From: CAZHGD01 sp964531735
GTDB taxonomy: Bacteria; Armatimonadota; UBA10988
Assembly: GCA_964531735.1 (NCBI GenBank)
Contig: CAZHGD010000026.1
Coordinates: forward strand, 1-57,577
Reading direction: 5' to 3'
Length of the DNA stretch: 57,577 nucleotides
Every line of letters begins with the position of its first letter. Position 1 is the first letter of the stretch. Positions 48,773 to 56,400 of this stretch are shown piece after piece. The notes under the pieces are model-generated. The model was not told the DNA's origin. It saw only the letters and a program-made list of their open reading frames with translations, and made no database searches. The position numbers and the translations under genes are program-made.

Positions 48773-50392
48773 TTGACCGCCGCTGTCGCCGTGCTGCTCC
48801 TCGTCGGTGCCGCCGCGCCGCACCGGTTCGTCGCCGACTTCAACGGTGACCGACTGCCGCCGCCGTTCACGGTGATGCGGCCTGACCCGGCCAACTGGCG
48901 GCTCGCCGACGGCGCGTTGGCCATCACCACTCAGCGCGGCGATGTACACGAACGGAGCAACACCTACCGCAACCTGTTCGCCGTGCCCGCGCCGCCCGGC
49001 GACTTCACCGTGATCCTGCGCGTCCGCCGGTTCGAGCCGCGCGCGCCAATCCAGCACCTCAGCCTGGGACTGTTCGCGAGCCACGACCAGCTCGTCCGGC
49101 TGACCTACTGGTGGCGCGGCCGCGACCGCGGGCTCAGTCTCGACCGCGAAGACGCGGCAACGCAGCGCAACGTCGCCGCCGCCGCCGCGGAGTTCGGCGA
49201 CCGGCCGTTCCAACTGCGCCTGACGCGCCAGGCGGCCGTGCTGCGAGCGGCCTGGGCCGCCGGCGACGGCACCTGGCACGATCTGGGCCACACGCCCTGG
49301 ACGTCCACCGCCCGGTGGCTCGGCTTCTACGCCAGCAACGGTGAGGCCGACGCACCGGCCGCCGTCGCTGCCATTGAGGAGTTGGAGATCATGTCGGAGC
49401 AACCGCTACCCGACCAGTTGCCACCGGAACCGCCACGGCCCAAGCCGACCTTGCACGTCTACGCCGACTACGGCTGGCTGCGCGGGCTCAACTGCATCCC
49501 CTCGTGGGGGGCGCGCATCGAGGAGGCCTGGTGGCGCTACGATCCGGCTCGGCTGCGCCAGGAGTTGGCCCTGGTGCGGCGCATCCACGGCAACACCGTG
49601 CGGCTGTGGATCGAGTTCACCGCCTGGATGGCCGATCCCGACGAGATGACCCGCCGCTTCCTGGACGCCATCGCCGCCATCGACCAGGCCGGCCTGAAGG
49701 CCATGCCGTGCCTGTTCAACCGCTGGCACGACTACCGGTGGGACTACGGCGGCACCTACACCGAGGACCTGGTCCGCGACTGGGCGCCGAAGCTCGACTA
49801 CGTGCGCGCGCTGGTCACACCCCTGGCGCGCGACCCGCGGGTGTTGTGCTGGGACCTGTGCAACGAGCCGCAGGCGTTCGACCTGAACAGCGAGGTCAAC
49901 CGGCGCGAGTACGCCTTCCTGGAGGCGGTCGCCGGCGCGGCGCGCGCGGCCGGAGCACAGCAGCCCATCACCATCGGCACCATGACCGGTGGCAACATCG
50001 ACCTCTACGCGCCGCTGTGCGACGTGCTCTGCGGACATCCCTACGCCCACACCGAAGCCGACCTGGCCGCGGCCATCGCCGCGCTACGCGAACTCGGCCG
50101 CAAGCACGGCAAGCCGGTGCTGGTGAACGAGTGTGTGCCCGGCTGCCTCGACGATGCCAAGCGCGCCGCGGCGGCGCGGTGGACCACGCGGCTGCTGGCC
50201 GACGCCGGCTGCGGGTGGATGGGCTGGAGCATCACCGAGGGTCGCGCCATCGCCACGCGCCGCGACCGGATCGACGGCAACGGGCTGGACGGCCAGGGCT
50301 TCCACGCCTGGCACACCGCCGACGGGCGCCTGCGCGGCGGGCTGGAGTTCCTGCTGTCGCCACCGGCCAGACGCGCGCCGTGGGAACGGTAG
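48773..50392 (+). CDS. Secreted GH5-like glycoside hydrolase with N-terminal beta-sandwich
   Basis: 539 residues starting at TTG 48773, with GGAG 8 bases upstream. A short signal peptide is followed by a jelly-roll domain (about 18-205; WLGFYASNG typical of laminin-G/DUF1349-like folds) and a cellulase-type TIM barrel (about 230-520). The barrel has CNEPQAF with the acid/base Glu, and LVNECVPG carrying the candidate nucleophile Glu. A hemicellulose or other glycan could be its substrate. It is followed by L-rhamnonate dehydratase 49 bases later. Confidence 0.75.
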   Translation: MTAAVAVLLLVGAAAPHRFVADFNGDRLPPPFTVMRPDPANWRLADGALAITTQRGDVHERSNTYRNLFAVPAPPGDFTVILRVRRFEPRAPIQHLSLGLFASHDQLVRLTYWWRGRDRGLSLDREDAATQRNVAAAAAEFGDRPFQLRLTRQAAVLRAAWAAGDGTWHDLGHTPWTSTARWLGFYASNGEADAPAAVAAIEELEIMSEQPLPDQLPPEPPRPKPTLHVYADYGWLRGLNCIPSWGARIEEAWWRYDPARLRQELALVRRIHGNTVRLWIEFTAWMADPDEMTRRFLDAIAAIDQAGLKAMPCLFNRWHDYRWDYGGTYTEDLVRDWAPKLDYVRALVTPLARDPRVLCWDLCNEPQAFDLNSEVNRREYAFLEAVAGAARAAGAQQPITIGTMTGGNIDLYAPLCDVLCGHPYAHTEADLAAAIAALRELGRKHGKPVLVNECVPGCLDDAKRAAAARWTTRLLADAGCGWMGWSITEGRAIATRRDRIDGNGLDGQGFHAWHTADGRLRGGLEFLLSPPARRAPWER

Positions 50393-50441
50393 CGAGCAGG
50401 AACCGCCGTGGCGGGCCGGAACCGCCCGCTTGGAGAGCCCA

Positions 50442-51605
50442 ATGAAGCTCCGCGAGATCCGTGTCGCCAAGGCGCAACTGCCCGGCCGCACGCCCACCAC
50501 GCCGCCGCGCCGAGAGCCCTGGACCGCGTCCGGACCGGTCGCCTGCCCGATGACGCGCTACCCGCGCTATGCCGCCTGGCGACCGAGCTGGCTGCCGCGC
50601 TTCGGCGGCTACGCCGTAGTGGTCACCGCCGAGGACGGCACCACCGGCTTCGCCATCGGCGGCGGCGGCACGCCCGCGGCCGCCATCATCGCGGAGCACC
50701 TGGCGCCTCGGCTCACTGACGAGCCCTGTCTGGCCACCGAGCGGCTCTACGACATGATGGTCCGCCTGTGCCTGCCGTTCGGCGCCGGCGGTCTGGCGTC
50801 CTTCGCCGCCAGCACCGTGGACCTGGCGCTGTGGGACCTCAAAGGCAAGCTCCTGGGGCGCCCGGTCTACGAGTTGCTCGGCGGCCCGGCGCGCGACGCG
50901 TTGTCGTGCTACGGCACCGGCAACGACAACGACTGGCACCTCGAACTCGGCTTCCACGGCAGCAAGATGGCCTGCCCCTATGGCCCGGCCGACGGCCTCG
51001 ACGGCCTGCGCCGCAACGAGGAGCTGGTGGCCAGCCGGCGCGAGTTGGCCGGCGACGGTGTCGAGTTGATGCTCGACTGCTGGATGGCCTTCGACGAGGA
51101 CTACACGGTCCGTCTGGCCGAGACGCTGCGGCCGTACCGGCTCAAGTGGCTGGAGGAGTGCCTCATCCCCGACGACTTCGACGCCCATGCCGCGGTCCGG
51201 CAGCGCCTGCCCTGGCAGACGCTGGCCACCGGCGAGCACTGGTACACGCCCTACCCGTTCCAGTACGCCGCCAGCCATCGGCTGGTGGACATCCTGCAAC
51301 CAGACATCGGCTGGTGCGGCGGCCTGACCGCGGTGGCTCGCATTGTCGCGGTCGCCGAAGCCGCCGGCTTGGCGGTCATCCTCCACGGCGGCGGCAACAC
51401 GCCCTATGGCCAGCACGCCAGCTATGCACTGCCCGGCATCGTCTGGACCGAGTACTTCGTCGGCACGGCGCCCGGCGTGCCGCTGGACGAACTGGGCAGT
51501 TGGCCCGGCGTGCCGCTGCCGCAGAACGGCCGGCTCACGCCGTCGGATGCGCCGGGCTTCGGCGTCGAGGTCGATCCGTCGGACTGGCCACCGTTCTTCG
51601 CCTGA
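50442..51605 (+). CDS. rhmD: L-rhamnonate dehydratase-like enolase-superfamily enzyme
   Basis: 387 residues of the mandelate racemase/enolase superfamily. Metal ligands Asp212 (MLDCWM), Glu238 (WLEEC) and Glu265 (TGEHWYTPYPF), and the base His315 (ILHGGGNTPYGQH) fit L-rhamnonate dehydratase; these sit about 14 residues below the E. coli RhmD positions. The N-terminal MTRYPRYAAWRPSWLP is also characteristic. It converts L-rhamnonate to 2-keto-3-deoxy-L-rhamnonate. ATG 50442 has GGAG 6 bases upstream; the frame continues upstream into the previous gene's strand but lacks similarity. Other RhmD pathway genes are not seen. Confidence 0.85.
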   Translation: MKLREIRVAKAQLPGRTPTTPPRREPWTASGPVACPMTRYPRYAAWRPSWLPRFGGYAVVVTAEDGTTGFAIGGGGTPAAAIIAEHLAPRLTDEPCLATERLYDMMVRLCLPFGAGGLASFAASTVDLALWDLKGKLLGRPVYELLGGPARDALSCYGTGNDNDWHLELGFHGSKMACPYGPADGLDGLRRNEELVASRRELAGDGVELMLDCWMAFDEDYTVRLAETLRPYRLKWLEECLIPDDFDAHAAVRQRLPWQTLATGEHWYTPYPFQYAASHRLVDILQPDIGWCGGLTAVARIVAVAEAAGLAVILHGGGNTPYGQHASYALPGIVWTEYFVGTAPGVPLDELGSWPGVPLPQNGRLTPSDAPGFGVEVDPSDWPPFFA

Positions 51606-51692
51606 CCGGAGGTCGGCACAGCCGTCGAGCCCGGCCCTGGTGCAGGCGGCTTCAGCCGCACCCAGCGATCCGGCGCCGGCAAACGCCGACGC

Positions 51693-51723
51693 CACCGTCA
51701 TGGCCGGTCGGGCCATGACGGTG
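51693..51723. terminator. Perfect 13-bp stem-loop between convergent genes
   Basis: CACCGTCATGGCC and GGCCATGACGGTG pair perfectly around a 5-base loop between rhmD and the convergent UroD-like gene. No T-tract; candidate bidirectional transcript end structure. The rest of 51606-51799 shows no gene. Confidence 0.45.
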
Positions 51724-51799
51724 CGCGCCCGCGGTCAGACTGGTCGCTGCCCACACCGTCCGCTGCGGTGCGGTGCGCCACCGGTCAGGTGCCCAGCGC

Positions 51800-52903
51800 T
51801 CACCGAGCGGTCTGAGCGAACACCTCGCGGCTGACCTCGCGCCCGTGGTCGAGGAAGTACCGCATGGTCTCGTAGTCGACCTCGGGCGGCTCGGAGTGGT
51901 CGCTGTGCAGCACGAAGCCGCCGCCGCGCTCGAGCACGTAGCGCATCTTCTCCAATTCGCGGGCGATCCAGGCGCGGTCGTTCTCGATCAGGGCCCGCAC
52001 GTCCAGACCGCCGTAGAACGCGATCCGGTCGCCGAACTGGTCACACAGCTTGACCAGTTCCATGCCGGCCTTGACCTCCATGGCCTGCAAGCAGTCCATG
52101 CCGGCCTCGACCAGCCCCGGCACCAGCGGCTCGACGTAGCCGCAGGAGTGCACGATCACCTTGCAGCCCAGCGAGTGTGCAAAGTCGAACAGCAGCGTGT
52201 GGGCCGGTTGCAGCAACTGCGCGTACATCGCCGGCGACATGAACGGCCGCTGCTTGAAGCCCATGTCTTCGTAGAAGAAGAACCCGTCGGGCGTGCCTTC
52301 CTCGGCGAACAGGACTTCGAGGTGCCGGATGGTCAGGTTGGCGAAGGTCATCGCCATGTCCAGCACCCAGTCTGGCTGGAGCGCCATGCCCATCAGCATG
52401 TACTCGTGCCCGCACACCGGGTGCATCTGCTCGAACGGGGCCACGCCGCCCCAGCAGTAGAAGAGCTGCCGCTCGGCCGCGTAGCGCTTGGCGTTGCGGT
52501 AGCCTTCGAACGGGATCCGCCGCCGGTCGAGCTCGACGAGATACGGCTTGATGCGGGCCTCCCAGCCTGCCTGGTCCTTGACCTCGAAGTCGACATGCTC
52601 GGGCGTGCTGTCGTGCAGCTTGTGCCGCCGCAGGATGGCACCGTTGCCGTCGCGGATGAGGATGGTCTCCTCGGTCTCCTCGAGCGTCTCGTTCTGGAAG
52701 TCGAGGTCGGCGCAACTGTTCAGCCAGCCACCCGAGGCCAGATCCTGCCCGAAGTGCTCGGCCACGTTCTCGTGCTCGCCGAGATGGCCTTCGCTGCGCC
52801 ACCGGTTGATGGTCGCCCCCCACGGGCTGACCGCCACCGGAACCTGATCGACCGGACGCCGGGCCAACGCGCCGGCCATACGCTCGATGCTGCTGAGTGC
52901 CAC
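51800..52903 (-). CDS. Uroporphyrinogen decarboxylase-fold protein (methyltransferase-like)
   Basis: 367 residues of the UroD superfamily. Segments GFFFYEDMGFKQRPFMSPAMYA, IVHSCGYVEPLVPGLVEAGM and FYGGLDVRALIEND, ending with GGGFVLHSDHSEPPEVDYET, fit the UroD/MtaA barrel, which holds a catalytic zinc in corrinoid methyltransferases (His-x-Cys in HSCG). GTG 52903 with AGGAG 6 bases upstream is chosen. In this kind of lineage such proteins are common and of unknown substrate. Whether it demethylates a small molecule is inference. Confidence 0.78.
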   Translation of the reverse strand: MALSSIERMAGALARRPVDQVPVAVSPWGATINRWRSEGHLGEHENVAEHFGQDLASGGWLNSCADLDFQNETLEETEETILIRDGNGAILRRHKLHDSTPEHVDFEVKDQAGWEARIKPYLVELDRRRIPFEGYRNAKRYAAERQLFYCWGGVAPFEQMHPVCGHEYMLMGMALQPDWVLDMAMTFANLTIRHLEVLFAEEGTPDGFFFYEDMGFKQRPFMSPAMYAQLLQPAHTLLFDFAHSLGCKVIVHSCGYVEPLVPGLVEAGMDCLQAMEVKAGMELVKLCDQFGDRIAFYGGLDVRALIENDRAWIARELEKMRYVLERGGGFVLHSDHSEPPEVDYETMRYFLDHGREVSREVFAQTAR

Positions 52904-53084
52904 GGTGTACTCCTGTCCTCGACCGCCGCTGCGCGTCAGGACCCACCTGCCCCCAGCCTGCAAGGGCTTCGCCAGGTGCCCACGCAACCAATTCGCCACA
53001 ATCCATCGGCCCATATGGCCCGGTTCTTGCAGTGCTGCTGGTTGACGGCCGGTGCCCATCGGGGTACAAGAGCCTTGGCAGTCG

Positions 53085-53780
53085 GTGGAGACGACCATCC
53101 GCGCCCGGGGCCGCTCGGCGGCATTCACTCTGATCGAGTTGCTGACCGTGATCGCCATCATCGCGGTCCTCGTGGGGATCTTGCTGCCCGTGTTCGCCCG
53201 CGCCCGCGGCAAAGCGATGCAGGCCACCTGCCTGAGCCACAACAAGCAACTGGCCCACGCCGCCATGCTCTACGTGCAGGACTGGGACAACCGGCTGCCC
53301 TCCATGTGGGACAACGTCCAGGGCAACCAGCAGAGCGGTGGCTGGGTGTGGTACTCCGACTTCCCCAACGGCAACGACGGCACGTTCCAGCCGGCCCGCG
53401 GCAGCCTCTACACCTACACGCGCAACACGCAGATCTTCGTCTGCCCCGACGATGACTGCGACCAGGGCTGCAGTTACGCCATCAACGCGCTGGTCGGCAC
53501 CTCGGTCGGCACGCTCGGCTTCCACGCCGGACTGCGGCTCACACGCGTCACCGATCCGGTGGCCACGTTGCTGTTTGTCGAGGAGGCCAGCAACAGCGCG
53601 GGCTCCACCGATGACGGCTACCTGATGCCGCCGGGCAACCAACCGAGCAGTCGCCACTTCGGCGGCAGCGCCTTCAGCTTCTGCGACGGGCACGTCAAAT
53701 GGCTGCCCGTGAGCGACGTCAGCTACCCGAACCCGCGCGGCTCCTACCGCTACGAGCCGCGCCCTGAGCACGACCACTGA
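53085..53780 (+). CDS. Type IV prepilin of the H-X9-DG class
   Basis: 231 residues. The prepilin methylation/cleavage motif AAFTLIELLTVIAIIAVLVG is at residues 12-31, and the globular C-terminal part carries RHFGGSAFSFCDGHVKW, an exact His-x9-Asp-Gly motif. The region after the hydrophobic stretch (LPVFARARGKA) is typical of Armatimonadota/Planctomycetota-type pseudopilins. Two start codons are possible: GTG 53085 (short leader, chosen) and GTG 53052. A TTGACG-17-TACAAG element at 53042-53070 would place the transcript start just before 53085. It is exported and forms a pilus-like or secretion structure. Confidence 0.78.
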   Translation: METTIRARGRSAAFTLIELLTVIAIIAVLVGILLPVFARARGKAMQATCLSHNKQLAHAAMLYVQDWDNRLPSMWDNVQGNQQSGGWVWYSDFPNGNDGTFQPARGSLYTYTRNTQIFVCPDDDCDQGCSYAINALVGTSVGTLGFHAGLRLTRVTDPVATLLFVEEASNSAGSTDDGYLMPPGNQPSSRHFGGSAFSFCDGHVKWLPVSDVSYPNPRGSYRYEPRPEHDH

Positions 53781-53786
53781 CGCCGG

Positions 53787-53962
53787 CTACTGCCACACCA
53801 CAGTGATTCCGGCCCATACTTCGGGCTTGCCCCGAGTAGGCGCGTAGCGCCGTATCGAGGGGCCATGGCCGGACCGGCGCCGGGTTGCGGCCCTTCGATA
53901 CGCGGCTCCGCCGCTCCTCAGGGCAAGCTGGAGTTTGGTCCACAATCACGTTGGTGCGGTAC
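53787..53962. repeat. 175-bp imperfect palindromic element, copy 2 (inverted)
   Basis: Reverse-complement-oriented homologue of 14065-14240; shared words include CTTCGGGCTTGCC, GTATCGAGGGGCC, GCCCTTCGATACG and CCACAATCACGTTGGTG. It follows the prepilin stop by 6 bases and precedes the convergent WbsX-like gene. No transposase nearby. Confidence 0.85.
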
Positions 53963-53988
53963 GAAGTAGCCGCTCGGAGATCCTGCCC

Positions 53989-54020
53989 GGTAGGGACGGG
54001 GCCTGGTGCCCGCCCTGTCA
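53989..54020. repeat. Imperfect GC-rich palindrome
   Basis: GGTAGGGACGGGGCC followed by TGGTGCCCGCCCTGTC pairs imperfectly about the middle. Short palindromes of this kind are often dispersed REP-like repeats. No second copy was seen in this window. Confidence 0.4.
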
Positions 54021-54050
54021 CTGCCCGGTTGGCGCTTGGTGGCCCGCAGC

Positions 54051-54072
54051 CGGGCGACCCAAGGGTCGCCCG
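54051..54072. repeat. Perfect 10-bp palindrome
   Basis: CGGGCGACCC-AA-GGGTCGCCCG forms a stem with 9 usable pairs and a CAAG loop. It lies 28 bases before the stop of the WbsX-like gene. Could be a REP-type element or a transcript-end hairpin for that gene, lacking a T-tract. Confidence 0.5.
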
Positions 54073-54099
54073 TACAGGACAACATCACCGGCAGGCTGC

Positions 54100-56259
54100 T
54101 TAGCCTCGGGCGTGCGCGGCCACCTCGTCGGCGGTCAGCGCCCGGTCGTACAGGCGCACCTCATCGAGCAGGCCCTGGAAGTGCGCGCGATGGTCGCGCG
54201 CGTAGTTGCCCAGGCACAGCGGCTCCGGATTCGGCTTCACCGGGCCGGTGCGCGCCAGGTGGCCCACCTCGCGACCGTCCTGGTACACCCGCATCATCTG
54301 TCCATCGTAGGTGCCGGCCAGGTGCACCCAGCGGCCCACCGGCAGCGGTTCGGCCGCCACCAGGTGGTGACTCCAGTCGGTCAGCGGGATGGCGAAGCTC
54401 ACCCGCCCACCGGCCAGACCGAACCGGTAGCCGGTGTCCAGGTGACCGCTGTAGATGCGGTTGACGAACCAGCGGTCGTTCTGACCCGCCTGGTCGGTCT
54501 TCACCCAGCACTCGAAGGTCAGGCCCTTGGCCGGGGCCAGCAGGTCGCTGGCCGCCACCTGCACGCAGCCGCCGTCGCAAACGAGTGCCAGCCCATCCTT
54601 GCCCGCGGCGCGTTTGGCCTGACGCAGCACGCCGCCGAGCCGGTGGCCGGACCAGTCGAGCGCGACCAGGCTGTCGGCCGGCTCGTCGAACGACCACCAG
54701 CCGACCAGCCCGGCCGGCGCGCCGGGCTTGACCACCTGGCGGCGCACTTGCCGGCGGAACTCCTCCTCCTCGCGCAACGCCGCCCAGTACGCCCGGTCAT
54801 ACGGGCCGCGGCCGATGTCCTCGGGAATCAGGTCCTGGTGCGCCTCCGGCGCGTCCGAGAAGACCTTGCGCACCGCGTCCAGATAGCCGAAGCCATACTC
54901 CCGGTAGGGCGCGATGTAGTGCCCTTCGCCCCACTCGTTCCAGTTGTCCAGCAGCAGCATCCGGCGGCCGAGCGAGCTCTCCGGCAGCTTGGCGCAGAAG
55001 CCCTTGGCCCAGCGCAGCAGTCGCTCCCAGTCGTCTGGCGGCAGCTTCCAGATGCTGCCCTCGTCGCGCCAGCCGCTCCAGGCCTGCGACACCGTCGGCA
55101 CCTGCGGCAGGATGTTCAGCTCCTGCGTGCGGGTCAGGTAGCCTTGCTGCGCCGCGATGACCTGGTCCGGCGGCGGGCTGTTCTGCACATGCCAGCAATA
55201 GGCGAAGGTGTAGTCCAAGCCAAGCTGCTTCAGCAGCGTCAGGTGCTTCGGGTCCGTGCCGCGGTACTCACCCATCAGGTACAGACCGTCGAACCCGGCG
55301 TCGCGGCAGGCCTGGCGCATCTTGGCGAACGCCTGGCCCACGTTCGCGAGGCCGCCCAGATCCTGGATCAGGAACTCCGGCCGGTAGATGAACAAGACCG
55401 GCTTGTTGTCGATCTTCAGGTAGCCCGGGTACTTGAAGTAGTTCTCGATCCAGTACGGCAGCAGGTTACCCAGCAGGTCCTGCTCGTTGGCCACGCCGGC
55501 GCGCCCGCGGCTCTGGTTCTCCCACATGATGGTGAACTTGAGCTGGTCGGCGTAGCGCGACTTGAACAGCGCGTCGTGGATGGCGCTGCTGAACATGGTG
55601 GTGACCGGCCCGCCCTGGCTGGTGCGATACCAGCAGTAGATGAAGAACGAGACGCCGTGCTCCACCGCCCACTTGGTCTCCCAGTCGGCGATCTCGGGGT
55701 TCTCCTGCGCGTAGAAGCCCAGGGCCGGCGTCCGCTCGGGGTGGATGTGCAGTTGCGACCACATCTGCGGCTTGTCGGCCTCCCACAGCGGGCAGTGGTG
55801 CGCGCCGATCAGCAGCGACGTCTTCACCGGCTGCGGCGGCGGCAGGTACTCCGGCCGGCTGGCCGCCAGCGCCGGCAGAAACCGCATGGTGACGTCGGCG
55901 CGAGCCAGCTCGTCGCCGTCGGCGGTGGTCACCCGCAGGCCCAGGCGGTCATAGGCCGGCTCGCGCGCGCCGATGGTCCAACTCACCTCGCGCTGCTCCG
56001 CCGGCGCCAGCCGCACGCTCTGCGCCGGCACGGAGCCGCCCTCCAGGCTGAAGCTCTGCGGCAGCGACAACACGGCCCGCAGGTCGACCGCGGCCTCGGT
56101 CTCGTTGCTGAGCATCGCGGTGACCCGCGCGGTGCGGCCCACGCGCGTGAGTGGCTTGTCGCACCGCAGGTAGCGCACGACACTGACCGGCTCGGCGGCG
56201 GCACCGGCGGCCAGTCCCGCCAACACGGTCCACGCCACGCCCCATGAGGACACTGCCAC
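54100..56259 (-). CDS. WbsX/GH99-like glycosyl hydrolase with LamG domain
   Basis: 719 residues. Signal peptide about 1-22 (TVLAGLAAGAAA); a beta-sandwich (25-135); a GH99/WbsX-like domain (about 145-480) with LLIGAHHCPLW, WAVEHGVSFFIYCWYR, DNKPVLFIYRPEFL and the hallmark LLDNWNEWGEGHYIAP; and a C-terminal laminin-G/concanavalin domain (about 540-719; VGWWSFDEPADSLVALD, WVHLAGTYDGQMMRVYQDG). WbsX-like proteins are linked to polysaccharide metabolism. GTG 56259 has GGGAG upstream. Secreted glycan-active enzyme; substrate unknown. Confidence 0.8.
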   Translation of the reverse strand: MAVSSWGVAWTVLAGLAAGAAAEPVSVVRYLRCDKPLTRVGRTARVTAMLSNETEAAVDLRAVLSLPQSFSLEGGSVPAQSVRLAPAEQREVSWTIGAREPAYDRLGLRVTTADGDELARADVTMRFLPALAASRPEYLPPPQPVKTSLLIGAHHCPLWEADKPQMWSQLHIHPERTPALGFYAQENPEIADWETKWAVEHGVSFFIYCWYRTSQGGPVTTMFSSAIHDALFKSRYADQLKFTIMWENQSRGRAGVANEQDLLGNLLPYWIENYFKYPGYLKIDNKPVLFIYRPEFLIQDLGGLANVGQAFAKMRQACRDAGFDGLYLMGEYRGTDPKHLTLLKQLGLDYTFAYCWHVQNSPPPDQVIAAQQGYLTRTQELNILPQVPTVSQAWSGWRDEGSIWKLPPDDWERLLRWAKGFCAKLPESSLGRRMLLLDNWNEWGEGHYIAPYREYGFGYLDAVRKVFSDAPEAHQDLIPEDIGRGPYDRAYWAALREEEEFRRQVRRQVVKPGAPAGLVGWWSFDEPADSLVALDWSGHRLGGVLRQAKRAAGKDGLALVCDGGCVQVAASDLLAPAKGLTFECWVKTDQAGQNDRWFVNRIYSGHLDTGYRFGLAGGRVSFAIPLTDWSHHLVAAEPLPVGRWVHLAGTYDGQMMRVYQDGREVGHLARTGPVKPNPEPLCLGNYARDHRAHFQGLLDEVRLYDRALTADEVAAHARG

Positions 56260-56328
56260 GGTTCTGCTCCCGGACTACCGGCGGGAAGATACACCGCGCG
56301 CGCGCCGACACCTGCCACCGCCAGGACC

Positions 56329-56346
56329 GCGGGCGTCCTCGCCCGC
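56329..56346 (-). terminator. Hairpin in the gap after the HEAT-repeat gene
   Basis: GCGGGCG-TCCT-CGCCCGC is a perfect 7-bp stem in the 140-base gap between the HEAT-repeat gene and the WbsX-like gene. No T-tract on the minus strand. Nothing else was identified in the gap. Confidence 0.3.
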
Positions 56347-56400
56347 CGGAGGCCGGGCGCATCCGCCAACGGGACGCTGACAGCGGCGCCGGCCCCGGCG

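Noticed and set aside
53052..53084. GTG 53052 as the prepilin start
   Set aside because: It gives a longer leader and lies inside a possible promoter; GTG 53085 gives a typical short prepilin leader, but the choice is not certain.
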